From NCBI GenBank assembly GCA_949743895.1, contig CATJUX010000075.1, positions 1-32,134 on the forward strand: 32,134 bases of DNA. Reading direction: 5' to 3'. The notes beneath the pieces were generated by a model. That model made no database searches, was not told the origin of the DNA, and saw nothing but the letters and a program-made list of their open reading frames with translations. This document shows, one piece after another, positions 7,467 to 15,664 of the stretch (positions are counted from its first letter, which is position 1; each line of letters opens with the position of its first letter). Both the position numbers and the translations under genes were made by a program. Origin of the DNA: JANFXS01 sp022791155 (GTDB lineage Bacteria > Bacillota > Clostridia > Lachnospirales > Anaerotignaceae).

Positions 7467-8510
7467 ATGAAAAAATTTGTTGCATTTTTGATTTCAGCAG
7501 TTTTCATGTTGGGGGCTTCAGGCTGTTCGTCAAACGATGCTCCGCCGCAAAGCAACGGCAGCTCCGCTCAGCAGGAAAAAAAAGACAGCAACAGCGAAAC
7601 CGATGACGGCGTTTTGAACGTGGGCGTGATACAGCTTGTTGACAACGGCGCTTTTGAGGACATGCGCGAGGGCTTCATATCACGCTTGAGGGAGTTGGGA
7701 TACACCGAAGACAAGCTGAAAATTGACTATAAAAACGCTCAGGGCGACGCCACAAACCTCAATTCAATTTGCCGCGAAATGGTGGATTCAAAAGTTGATC
7801 TCATAGCCGCCATTGCCACGCCTTCTGCACAGGCCATTGTGAACATGGAAAGTGACATTCCCGTTGTTTTCATATCTGTGTCAAACCCCGTTGGCGCCGG
7901 AATCATAACCGACATGGAAAACCCCGACAAAAATGCCACAGGAACTTCCAACGCAATCCCTGTTGATGAAATTTTCAAGCTTTCAGAAAAACTGACTCCC
8001 GAAGCCAAAAGCTTTGGTGTGCTCTACAACACAGGCGAGGTCAACGCCGTGACAACGGCAAAAAGCGCAAAGGAATATCTTGAAAACAAAGAGGGCTTCA
8101 GCTATAAAGAAGCCGTTGTTTCAAACTCGTCAGAGGTTCAGCAGGCCGCCCAAACACTTGCCGCCGATGTCGATGCCATATTTGTGCCAAACGACAGCAT
8201 GATACAAAGCGCCATGCCACAAGTGGCCGAAGTGGCAAGAGAAGCCGGAATACCCGTTTATGGAAGCTCCGCCGTCATGGTGAGTTCAGGAGCATTTGCC
8301 ACAGTGAGCATAAGCGACACAGAAATTGGCGCAATTTCTGCCGAAATGGCCGACGAATATTTCAAGGGAACGCCAATTGCCGACATCCCCGCCATTGTTG
8401 TTCCGGCATCTGAAACAGTCATAAACCGCATAACGGCGGAAAAAATAGGCGTGGAGCTTTCAGAAGAAGTTGCCCGCACAGCAGTTTTGGTTGAGGATTC
8501 AGCCCAGTGA
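7467..8510 (+). CDS. trpX: ABC transporter substrate-binding lipoprotein (tryptophan uptake)
   Basis: A 347-residue extracellular binding lipoprotein of the ABC_sub_bind family (Pfam PF04392). The signal peptide ends in a lipobox, GASGC, with C20 the lipidated residue. A Ser/Gln/Asn/Asp-rich linker follows, and then the folded part starting VLNVGVIQLVDNGAFEDMREGF. Family landmarks include IPVVFISVSNPVGAGII and the VNAVTTAKSAKEYL and IFVPNDSMIQSAMP regions. AGGGTGAG precedes the ATG. It is first in an operon with a permease and an ATPase, 187 bases beyond the T-box terminator. The tryptophan specificity is read from the UGG specifier codon, not from the binding site. Confidence 0.9.
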   Translation: MKKFVAFLISAVFMLGASGCSSNDAPPQSNGSSAQQEKKDSNSETDDGVLNVGVIQLVDNGAFEDMREGFISRLRELGYTEDKLKIDYKNAQGDATNLNSICREMVDSKVDLIAAIATPSAQAIVNMESDIPVVFISVSNPVGAGIITDMENPDKNATGTSNAIPVDEIFKLSEKLTPEAKSFGVLYNTGEVNAVTTAKSAKEYLENKEGFSYKEAVVSNSSEVQQAAQTLAADVDAIFVPNDSMIQSAMPQVAEVAREAGIPVYGSSAVMVSSGAFATVSISDTEIGAISAEMADEYFKGTPIADIPAIVVPASETVINRITAEKIGVELSEEVARTAVLVEDSAQ

Positions 8511-8542
8511 GGCTGTCATAAAATTATGGAGTGTGTTTTGTT

Positions 8543-9442
8543 ATGTCACTTATGATTGGTTCTTTGCAATTGGGGCTCATATATGGCCTGCTTGCAATTG
8601 GAGTTTACATCGCTTTTAGGATACTTGACATTCCGGACTTGACAGCCGACGGAAGCTTCACACTTGGAATGGCCGTTTCGGCAATGATAACCGTTTCGGG
8701 AAGGCCGTTTTTGGGGCTTTTGGCCGCAATTGCCGCCGGCGCAGTTGCCGGAAGTGTCACAGGCTTTTTGCAGACAAAAGCAGAAATTCACCCAATATTG
8801 GCCGGAATATTGACAATGAGCGGCCTCTATTCCATCAATCTTTTCATAATGGGAGCAAGCCCAAATGTGTCGCTGATAGGAAAAGACAACATATTTTCAC
8901 TCATGACAGCCGCAAACATTGACAAAGAGCTTGTCAAAACAGTGGTTTCACTTGTCATATGCCTTTTGGTGATATTCATTCTCATATGGTTTTTCAAAAC
9001 AAACCTGGGCCTTTCAATACGCGCCACAGGCGACAACGAAGACATGGTTCGCGCTTCATCAATCAATGCCGACATGACAAAAATCACGGCGCTTGCCATT
9101 GGCAACGCATGTGTGGCGTTGTCGGGAGCTGTGATAGCCCAGCATCAGGGGTTTGCCGACATAAATTCCGGCGTGGGAACGGTTGTCATTGGCTTGGCCT
9201 CGGTCATAATTGGTGAAGCCATTTTTGGAAAAAGGAACGTGGCAATTGGCCTTTTTTCAGCCGCCTCCGGCTCCATTATATATAGATATATAATTGCGCT
9301 TGCACTGAAAAAAAGCATTTTCCCGGCCTATGCCCTGAAACTCATTTCGGCGCTGATAATCATAGCGGCGCTGTCAGTTCCCATTGTCAAACGGAATTTT
9401 CAGCTGTATAAAACACGCAGGGAGGCAGAGAAAAATGTTTGA
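8543..9442 (+). CDS. trpY: ABC transporter permease (tryptophan uptake)
   Basis: A 299-residue permease of the BPD_transp_2/LivH-like superfamily with about eight to nine hydrophobic segments. The start, MSLMIGSLQLGLIYGLLAIGVYIAFRIL, is typical of the permeases paired with PF04392 binding proteins, as are the PDLTADGSFTLG and GLSIRATGDNEDMVRASSINAD stretches (the latter is the cytoplasmic loop that contacts the ATPase). I chose ATG 8543 rather than the GTG at 8531, because GGAG at 8528-8531 is then correctly spaced. It starts 32 bases after trpX and its stop overlaps the trpZ start by 8 bases, so the two are translationally coupled. Confidence 0.88.
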   Translation: MSLMIGSLQLGLIYGLLAIGVYIAFRILDIPDLTADGSFTLGMAVSAMITVSGRPFLGLLAAIAAGAVAGSVTGFLQTKAEIHPILAGILTMSGLYSINLFIMGASPNVSLIGKDNIFSLMTAANIDKELVKTVVSLVICLLVIFILIWFFKTNLGLSIRATGDNEDMVRASSINADMTKITALAIGNACVALSGAVIAQHQGFADINSGVGTVVIGLASVIIGEAIFGKRNVAIGLFSAASGSIIYRYIIALALKKSIFPAYALKLISALIIIAALSVPIVKRNFQLYKTRREAEKNV

Positions 9443-10232
9443 AATGATAGACGCATCAAAAGCCTTTCAAAAAGGAACTGTCAACGAACACATGGCGCTG
9501 AACCACATCAGCCTGAAACTTGAAAAAGGTGAGTTTGTGACTGTCATAGGCTCCAACGGCGCCGGAAAGTCAACGCTTTTCAACGCCATATGCGGCTCGT
9601 TCTATGTTGACACCGGAAGCATTGTTTTGGATGGAAAAAACATAACATATGAAAAGGAACACAGACGCGCGCTGTCCATTGGCAGAGTGTTTCAAGACCC
9701 AATGCGCGGCACGGCGCCAAACATGTCCATAGAGGAGAACCTTTCACTGGCATATTCAAGGGCAAACAAACACCTCTTGAGCAGAGCCGCCGACAAAAAA
9801 AGCACAGCAAAATTCAGAGAAGCGCTTGCCGAGTTTGGCATGGGCTTGGAAGACCGCATGAAAACAAAGGCCGGCCTGCTTTCAGGGGGCCAAAGACAGG
9901 CGCTCACGCTTCTCATGTGCACAATTGTGTCGCCCAAGCTTTTGCTTTTGGATGAACACACAGCGGCCCTTGACCCGGCGGCGGCCGAAAAGGTTCTCAA
10001 AATAACAAATGACATAATTGCGCGTGGCGGCCTCACGGCCATGATGATCACCCACAACATAAATTCGGCCCTCGAAATGGGAAGCCGGACAATCATGATG
10101 AATGACGGAAAAATAATTCTCGACATTTCAAAGGAAGAACGCAAAAAGCTGACAATTCAAGAGCTGATGAAACTCTATTCACAAAAAAGCGAAAAAGAGC
10201 TTGACAACGACAGAATGCTTCTTTCAAACTGA
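9435..10232 (+). CDS. trpZ: ABC transporter ATP-binding protein (tryptophan uptake)
   Basis: A 265-residue ATPase. Walker A is GSNGAGKST, the Q-loop is in VFQDP, the signature is LSGGQRQ, Walker B is LLLLDEHTAALD and the switch histidine is in MITHN. The histidine in DEHTAALD, instead of the usual proline, is common in this particular ABC subfamily. GGAGG lies upstream of the ATG, which sits inside the end of the permease gene. With trpX and trpY it completes an importer. Confidence 0.92.
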   Translation: MFEMIDASKAFQKGTVNEHMALNHISLKLEKGEFVTVIGSNGAGKSTLFNAICGSFYVDTGSIVLDGKNITYEKEHRRALSIGRVFQDPMRGTAPNMSIEENLSLAYSRANKHLLSRAADKKSTAKFREALAEFGMGLEDRMKTKAGLLSGGQRQALTLLMCTIVSPKLLLLDEHTAALDPAAAEKVLKITNDIIARGGLTAMMITHNINSALEMGSRTIMMNDGKIILDISKEERKKLTIQELMKLYSQKSEKELDNDRMLLSN

Positions 10233-10325
10233 AGCCGCGCCAAATTGCGCTGTGGAATCATTTGAGCTGAACATTGCCAAATTTGAAAACTTTTTGTGAG
10301 AACAATTTGAAAACCGCAAAAACGC

Positions 10326-10369
10326 TTCAGACGGTTTGCGAAACCAATTGTCATTGCAAACCGTCTGAA
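10326..10369 (+). terminator. Stable hairpin after trpZ, no T-tract
   Basis: TTCAGACGGTTTGC (10326-10339) pairs perfectly with GCAAACCGTCTGAA (10356-10369) around a 16-nt loop, 94 bases after the trpZ stop. No T run follows, so it may be a processing or stabilising hairpin rather than an intrinsic terminator. The rest of the 300-base gap to the tRNA shows nothing else. Confidence 0.5.
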
Positions 10370-10490
10370 AGCCATTGCGCATGGCTCAGTGCAAAATCGA
10401 ATTTCAAGGAGCATTTGTGAAATTTGAAAAAACTGCCGCAAACAAATTTGTGCCCGCCATATCAAAACATGTGAAATTTGAAAAAAACAT

Positions 10491-10519
10491 TTGACAAGCA
10501 AATATGTTTGTGATAGAAT
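10491..10519 (+). promoter_or_regulatory. Promoter of tRNA-Ser
   Basis: A near-consensus element: TTGACA (10491-10496), a 17-bp spacer and TAGAAT (10514-10519). It is 20 bases before the tRNA. Confidence 0.85.
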
Positions 10520-10539
10520 GTTTATTGCAGTAAGCATTT

Positions 10540-10627
10540 GGAGAAGTACTCAAGTGGCTGAAGAGGCGCCCCTGCTAAGGGTGTAGGTCGTTTGCGCGGC
10601 GCGAGGGTTCAAATCCCTCCTTCTCCG
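10540..10627 (+). tRNA. tRNA-Ser (anticodon GCU)
   Basis: An 88-nt class II tRNA. The acceptor arm GGAGAAG pairs with CTTCTCC, the discriminator is G, the T arm is GAGGG-TTCAAAT-CCCTC, and the variable arm is long, as in serine tRNAs. The anticodon loop CTGCTAA places GCT at 10574-10576, reading AGC/AGU. CCA is not encoded. It has its own promoter and a downstream terminator. Confidence 0.95.
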
Positions 10628-10669
10628 TATTATCATAAATCACCCAGCCAAGTGTCTTATGATATGATT

Positions 10670-10726
10670 AAAGGGCAAACAAATTTTCTTTTGTGAGGTG
10701 ACAACAATTTGTTTGCCCTTTTTTTA
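10670..10726 (+). terminator. Intrinsic terminator of the tRNA-Ser transcript
   Basis: AAAGGGCAAACAAATT (10670-10685) pairs with AATTTGTTTGCCCTTT (10706-10721), a 16-bp perfect stem ending in a T run. A smaller hairpin, TATCATAA/TTATGATA (10631-10664), lies between the tRNA and this terminator. Confidence 0.9.
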
Positions 10727-11531
10727 TGCCATTTTTCAAAAATTTTTGTGTGTGACAGCAAAATATATAGCTGTTATGAAATTTTCACATTGTGTCAAAA
10801 CCAACTTTCCACATGGAAAGTTTTTTCTTTTTTCAGCACTGAAAAAATTTTGATTTGAAAACTGACAATGGTTATGTCTGATTTGCCTGTGCCATGTATA
10901 GGCAGACTTGCAGCAAACCAGTAGTTTTGTTGAAAAATGTGAAGTGCAACGTAGCCGTTTCCCGAAGGGAAATTCGAGAGCTCGCCGTGCCCCTTCCGCA
11001 AAGCAAATTCCGCAAATCGACAAAATTTAACAGCCTCCTTTGACAAAATCAAAAGAGACTGCAAAAAGACAGCGACCCTCAGCCGTGCAACACTGTTGTC
11101 AGGCTGCATTTCATTCTGTTTCAACACAGTTTTCAACAAAAACATATATGCCTTTTGGAGCCATTCAATGAAACACATCAATATAAATTTTTGTGATTAT
11201 ATAATAATATCAGTATGAAGTCACACTTGCTCATGCTGAAAACTGTTTTGGCAAACAACACAACCTATGTAAAAGAGCAACGCATATGCTTTTTAAGCTG
11301 AACAGGAAATGCCACCAAACGTCATATGATCAAATTAATATATTAATACCTTCCCTTAATCGCGCACATGAATCATATATACAGCGCCAAGTTCCTTTCC
11401 GGCCGCTTCTTTTTTTCATTCATTCTTCAAACAAATTCAATTTTGTTTGGCAAATTTCAGGTCAAACCAAAAAGCGTTGTGCAATCATTTTCGCTTTTTG
11501 TTCCCCCAACTGTGGAAATTCAAACATTTCT
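10727..11531. other. Gene-free gap with a REP-like element
   Basis: About 800 bases between the tRNA terminator and the 3' end of the ornithine cyclodeaminase-family gene. Frames here run through the repeat at 10941-10985 and lack ribosome sites, so I call no gene. The left half is AT-rich and strand-symmetric in composition; nothing else is recognisable. Confidence 0.5.
10941..10985 (+). repeat. REP-like hairpin repeat, copy with TTTCCC/GGGAAA arms
   Basis: It reads GAAGTGCAACGTAGCC, then TTTCCC-GAA-GGGAAA (10958-10972), then TTCGAGAGCTCGC. The flanks match the copies at the right end of the window, but the stem arms differ in a pairing-preserving way. Confidence 0.75.
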
Positions 11532-12524
11532 TCATTTGAAAAATTCAAAATATGTTCCAATGTTGTTTTTGACAGCATTTTGATAGACCTTAAACGCTGT
11601 CACGTTGTCCTGAATGGCCATTCCGGTTGTGTCGAATATTGTGATTTCATCGCCATTTCCATGGCCGTCTTTTGTTCCAAGCAAAAGCTCGCCTATCTCG
11701 GCATATATGTCATCTTTTGTTATTATCCCTTCTTCAATTGGGTGCTGTGTCTCGCCCTTTTCAACACACTGGGCAATTGAGTCAACCACAATTTTGGCGT
11801 TTTTGAACACTTTTGGATCAAACTCCTGTTTGCCCTTCTGGTCTGTGCCAACGGCCACAATGTGCGCTCCCTTTTTCACCCAACTGCTGTCAATCACGTC
11901 GCCCTTTCCCCTCGTTGTTGTGACAATTATGTCGGCCTTTGAAACAGCCTCCTGTTCACATTGTTCAACTATGACAGGGATCTTCAGTTCGCTTTCAATG
12001 TCATTTTTGAATTTTTCAGCGGCTTTTGAAAATTTGTCCCAAGCATGAATTTCTTTTATTTTGTGAACTTTGCTTATGGCGCGAATCTGCATCCTTGCCT
12101 GGTTCCCTGTCCCTATGGAAGTGATGATTCCGGCGTCTTCCCGCGCCATCATTTTCACAGATATTGCGCCCGCCGATCCTGTTCTATATCCTGTGATGAG
12201 GCTTCCATCCATTGCGCACAAAAGCGCACAGCTTCTTGCGTCAAAAAGCAATATTGTTCCCATGCCTGAGGGCAGGCCATATTTTTCCACGTTGTCAGTG
12301 AATCCGCCTGAAGACGCTTTCATTGAAACCGTTTCAAACGAGCCGCAATAACAAGCCTTAAAGTCGATCTCGCCTGTTCCCTCTGGCATGTGTATGTCCA
12401 TATATCCCGGCTGTATGACCTTTCCGCTGGAAAAATCGCGGTATCCTTCTTCAACGGCGGCAATTGTGTCTTCAAGAGTTATCAGTTTTGCAACTTCTTC
12501 TTTCGAAAGCAGCAGTGTTTTCAT
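11532..12524 (-). CDS. Ornithine cyclodeaminase / mu-crystallin family NAD(P)-dependent enzyme
   Basis: A 330-residue member of the OCD/mu-crystallin family. This family includes ornithine cyclodeaminase, ketimine (delta1-pyrroline-2-carboxylate) reductase, alanine dehydrogenase and related NAD(P)-linked amino/imino acid enzymes. Seen: VKASSG-like MKASSGGFTDN, GYRTGSAGAISVKMMAR, the Rossmann-type turn IGTGNQARMQIRAI (a variant of GxGxQA), ADIIVTTTRGK, and the C-terminal GDEITIFDTTGMAIQDN. The start at 12524 follows GGAGGG by seven bases; the in-frame ATG overlapping that ribosome site is not used. A LysR gene lies 154 bases upstream on the same strand and may control it. Which imino or amino acid is handled cannot be told. 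Confidence 0.87.
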   Translation of the reverse strand: MKTLLLSKEEVAKLITLEDTIAAVEEGYRDFSSGKVIQPGYMDIHMPEGTGEIDFKACYCGSFETVSMKASSGGFTDNVEKYGLPSGMGTILLFDARSCALLCAMDGSLITGYRTGSAGAISVKMMAREDAGIITSIGTGNQARMQIRAISKVHKIKEIHAWDKFSKAAEKFKNDIESELKIPVIVEQCEQEAVSKADIIVTTTRGKGDVIDSSWVKKGAHIVAVGTDQKGKQEFDPKVFKNAKIVVDSIAQCVEKGETQHPIEEGIITKDDIYAEIGELLLGTKDGHGNGDEITIFDTTGMAIQDNVTAFKVYQNAVKNNIGTYFEFFK

Positions 12525-12678
12525 CAAAAATCCCTCCATTTATGTTTTGAAAAAAATTGAAAACCCATCCGTTCCCATTCATGTTAACACCAACAGAGCG
12601 TTCCAGTCCAATGCGAAAACAGTATAGCAGGTATGCACAAACTGAATGACAAATGTTTTGCCACAGCACACAAAAAAT

Positions 12679-13614
12679 TCATTTTGTTTGCTTTTCCTTT
12701 GTTCTATATATAGTGTCAAAATCCAGCCCGAGGCAAAAATCTATGAATTCCAACACGCTTTTTGTGCACATTTCGTGAGAAACGAGGCTTATGAACTGTG
12801 TTTCTTTCAAATCAAAATGAAGCATATTTCCACTGTTCAAATATCTTTCATGATTGTCAGACACACAAAAAACATCTCCAATTTGAAGGGCCATATAAAT
12901 TGAATCCACATTTGGCAAAAACCTGACTTTTGGCGAAAAGCCATGGGCCTCAAAAAGCTCTGACTGTGTGAGAACTTTGTTTGGAATGTGATCCTTTTTG
13001 AGGCAAAGAAGTGTTTGGTTTTTGAAATCCTCAAGTTTTGGATTTTCAATGGCGCCAACCGGATTGTCCGCCGAATATATGACGCATTTGTTGGCTGTGA
13101 TGAACGGCGTGTTTTTCACTTTGCTCACAACGCCGTTTTTAACATAGTTCACAATTGTCACTTCAAGCATGATTATTATGTCAAACATGCCATGGCGAAA
13201 GCTTTCTATGAGCGCCTCCACAGGCCCTGAAGTGAACATAATTTCCGTTTCGGGGCTAACACGTTTATATCCCGAAACAATTGCCTTCATATATGCTGAC
13301 AAATCAAGCCCTTCACAGACGCCAATTTTTATTTGTCTGTTTGACACATTTTTTTCACTATCTATTTTTTCCATTATATCATTAAAGCCTGTGCTGCATT
13401 CCGAAAAATATTGAAACAGCATTTCGCCGGACTTTGTGAGGCTGATGTTCCGGCCGCTTCTGTCAAAAAGCTCTGTTCCCAATTCTTCCTCAAGGCGTGA
13501 AATTTTTCTGCTCAAAACAGGCTGTGATATGAACAGGTTTTCTGCCGCTTTTGAAAAATTGAGAAGCCTTGCCGCTTTTAGAAAACATTCAATTTGAACG
13601 CTGTCAATCGTCAT
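12679..13614 (-). CDS. LysR-family transcriptional regulator (upstream of the cyclodeaminase-family gene)
   Basis: A 311-residue LysR-type regulator. The N-terminal winged helix (residues 1-60) shows QIECFLKAARLLNFSKAAENLFISQPVLSRKISRLEEELG and LFDRSGRNISLTKSGE, as expected for the family; note VLSRKI where most have AVSRQI. The substrate-binding half follows. The start at 13614 has AGGAGG nine bases upstream. It is upstream of, and codirectional with, the ornithine cyclodeaminase-family gene rather than divergent, so it may be cotranscribed or may regulate from the 154-bp gap. That gap contains a TATACT -10-like box near 12628-12633 on the minus strand. Confidence 0.88.
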   Translation of the reverse strand: MTIDSVQIECFLKAARLLNFSKAAENLFISQPVLSRKISRLEEELGTELFDRSGRNISLTKSGEMLFQYFSECSTGFNDIMEKIDSEKNVSNRQIKIGVCEGLDLSAYMKAIVSGYKRVSPETEIMFTSGPVEALIESFRHGMFDIIIMLEVTIVNYVKNGVVSKVKNTPFITANKCVIYSADNPVGAIENPKLEDFKNQTLLCLKKDHIPNKVLTQSELFEAHGFSPKVRFLPNVDSIYMALQIGDVFCVSDNHERYLNSGNMLHFDLKETQFISLVSHEMCTKSVLEFIDFCLGLDFDTIYRTKEKQTK

Positions 13615-13959
13615 TATGCAACTCCTCCTGACAATAATGCACAAAAATGTATGTTTCGCAATGAATTTCAGCGGATGACATTGAAAAAAATTCTTTTTTC
13701 CTGGCCGCTTTTCTCATTGAGGCTGTCTGCAAATCAAGTTTGTTTTTTGCAATTGGTTTCACCAAATTCATGTGATTAACCAGCAATTTTGGCTGATGAA
13801 AAAAATCCGTGTTGCGGCGTCTACGCTTCTTTTCAGAGCTTCTCGTTCACGGCTGTTTTCAAAATGATTTTATCACATTCGGCATTTTTTTACAACATTC
13901 CATGAGCGCTTCACAAATTCCCCTTTCGGGAATTTCGCGCGGCAAGTCCATTGAAAACC

Positions 13960-14049
13960 CATCTTTTCCATCTTTTCCATCTTTTCCATCTTTTCCATCT
14001 TTCCTATCTTTCCTATCTTTCCTATTTTTCCTATTTTTTCTATTTTTTC
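13960..14049. repeat. Ten-unit 9-bp tandem repeat with a sequence gradient
   Basis: Ten exact 9-bp units: CATCTTTTC four times, CATCTTTCC, TATCTTTCC twice, TATTTTTCC, then TATTTTTTC twice. All differences are C/T transitions and they are ordered along the array. On the minus strand it is purine-rich and gives repeated AUGGA/AUAGGA. Confidence 0.95.
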
Positions 14050-14316
14050 TCACATATCATGGCCAATTGTGTTCACAAACATGCCCGGCCAAAGTAACAA
14101 GCACACATGTCCACTTTTTGTGCAAAAATAAAAAAGCCCCTCAAAAATGTGGAGGCTGTCAAAAACCATAAAACCATGTTTTTTCACAACAAGCATGTTT
14201 CGCAGCAACAAAGCAGTCAATTGGGTTTTGCAATATGAAACACAGCTTTTTCGTCAATCCCCAAGCCATTCGCCGTTTTGCGAAGCATTTTCATTTCAAA
14301 ATTTTCTGTTTATAAC

Positions 14317-14337
14317 GGCCGGCTAAAAAAGCCGGCC
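14317..14337 (-). terminator. GC-rich hairpin after megL, weak terminator
   Basis: GGCCGGCT (14317-14324) and AGCCGGCC (14330-14337) form a perfect stem with a 5-nt loop, 60 bases after the megL stop. There is no following T run on the minus strand, so termination is uncertain. Confidence 0.45.
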
Positions 14338-14395
14338 CATGTATATGGAGAATGTAAATATTGGGGTTGTTTTTAATGATTTGTCAAATTTTTTG

Positions 14396-15592
14396 TCAAA
14401 TCAGTGTGTCAAAAGCCGCTTTGAAATCGGCAATTATATCTTCTGGATCCTCAAGGCCAACACTTATTCTCACAAGCGCTTCCGAAATTCCGGCTGTTTT
14501 GAGTTCTTCAGCTGAATATGTGGAATGAGTCATGCTTGCGGGGTGTTCAACAAGTGTCTCGGCGTCTCCCAGTGAAACAGCAATTGTGCAAAGTTCAAGT
14601 TTGTTGATTGCTGCGGCTGTGGCGTTTCTGTCGGCTTTGAGCTCAACAGCTATCATGGCGCCCGGCAATTTCATCTGTTTTTTGGCAACTTCATGGCCTT
14701 TGAAGCTTTCAAGCCCTGGATAATACACTTTTTCAACTGCTGGGTGACTCACCAAAAATTCAACAACTTTTTGGGCATTGGCACAGTGGCGTTCCATGCG
14801 TATGTCAAGCGTTTTCATTCCCCTTGCCATGAGGAATGCATTGAACGGGCTCATAACGGCGCCTGTCATGTCTTTAAGCCCAACCATGCGGCACTGTGTT
14901 ATGAAATCCTCTTTTCCAACAACCACGCCGGCTATAACATCGCCATGGCCATTGAGATATTTTGTCGCGCTGTGAACAACTGTGTCGGCGCCAAGTGACA
15001 ACGGCTGCTGTATATATGGTGTGCAGAATGTGTTGTCAACAATCACGCGTATATCCTTGTTGAAAGCGTGGGCTGTGTCGGCAATGAGTTTTATGTCAAG
15101 AACTTTGAGAGTTGGGTTGCATGGTGTTTCGAAATATACAACCTTTGTTTTTTCAGTGAGTGCTTTTTTGAGGTTTTCAATGTCGCTCAAATCTGCAAAT
15201 GTGACTTTGACGCCAAATTTGGGAATTCCATGATTCAGCAAGGCATATGTGCAGCCATAGAGCGTTTCATCGGCAACAACCTCGTCTCCGGCCTCAAGAG
15301 ATGTCCAAAGGGCTGTTGATATGGCGCCCATTCCAGAAGCTGTGGCCAACGCGGCCTCGCCGCCTTCCAAATCGGCAACCTTTTCTTCAACAACGGCTGT
15401 TGAAGGGTTTGCCAAACGGGTGTATATATAGCCGCCCTCTTGTCCGGCAAAGCGTGCGCCGCCCTGTTCAACAGTTTCAAAAGCGAATGTGGAAGTCTGG
15501 CAGATAGGATCGCAGAGGCTTCCAAAGGAATTTTTAGCTTTTCCAGTGTGAATTTGACGTGTGGCAAAACCAAGTTTAGAATTATTTTTCAT
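14396..15592 (-). CDS. megL: Methionine gamma-lyase
   Basis: A 398-residue PLP enzyme of the Cys/Met metabolism family, the same length as characterised methionine gamma-lyases. Those enzymes split methionine into methanethiol, ammonia and 2-oxobutyrate. Seen: IYTRLANPS, the ASGMGAIS phosphate-binding loop, the LYGCT motif carrying the cysteine typical of methionine gamma-lyase (rather than of cystathionine lyases or synthases), VVDNTF-like VIVDNTFCTPYIQQPL, and the PLP lysine in HSATKYLNGHGD. The ending VRISVGLEDPEDIIADF is standard. GGGGGA lies eight bases before the ATG. It is divergent from a LysR gene across 295 bases with clear inverted repeats. Cystathionine gamma-lyase or homocysteine desulfhydrase activity is the main alternative. 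Confidence 0.88.
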   Translation of the reverse strand: MKNNSKLGFATRQIHTGKAKNSFGSLCDPICQTSTFAFETVEQGGARFAGQEGGYIYTRLANPSTAVVEEKVADLEGGEAALATASGMGAISTALWTSLEAGDEVVADETLYGCTYALLNHGIPKFGVKVTFADLSDIENLKKALTEKTKVVYFETPCNPTLKVLDIKLIADTAHAFNKDIRVIVDNTFCTPYIQQPLSLGADTVVHSATKYLNGHGDVIAGVVVGKEDFITQCRMVGLKDMTGAVMSPFNAFLMARGMKTLDIRMERHCANAQKVVEFLVSHPAVEKVYYPGLESFKGHEVAKKQMKLPGAMIAVELKADRNATAAAINKLELCTIAVSLGDAETLVEHPASMTHSTYSAEELKTAGISEALVRISVGLEDPEDIIADFKAAFDTLI

Positions 15593-15664
15593 AAATCTTT
15601 TCCCCCTTAAATCCATAGATTAAAAATTGTTGCAAGTTTTTTTTGGACTGTATTTTTATAAGTT

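Larger units (their letters stand above)
13615..14395. other. Gene-free gap with a 9-bp tandem repeat
   Basis: About 780 bases between two minus-strand genes. It contains a degenerate REP-like hairpin near 13915-13945 (TTCCC-CTTTC-GGGAA), the 10-unit repeat at 13960-14049, and a GC-rich hairpin near megL. No gene is supported. Confidence 0.55.

Noticed and set aside
9960..9985. A defective Walker B in TrpZ because DEHTAALD has His for Pro
   Set aside because: This variant is usual in the ABC subfamily paired with PF04392 binding proteins; the catalytic Asp-Glu is intact.
10795..11181. A 128-codon minus-strand frame in the gap after the tRNA
   Set aside because: It spans the REP-like repeat, has no ribosome site, and looks like translated repeat.
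13960..14049. The tandem repeat as a CRISPR array
   Set aside because: The units are 9 bp with no unique spacers, and there are no cas genes.
13809..14171. Frames across the 9-bp repeat giving Pro-Ser-Phe repeats (plus) or Lys-Asp-Gly repeats (minus)
   Set aside because: A 9-bp repeat keeps any frame open. Neither frame has a ribosome site or a recognisable partner domain.
15593..15660. A SAM riboswitch or T-box before methionine gamma-lyase
   Set aside because: The leader is too short and lacks the conserved motifs; control is better explained by the divergent LysR.
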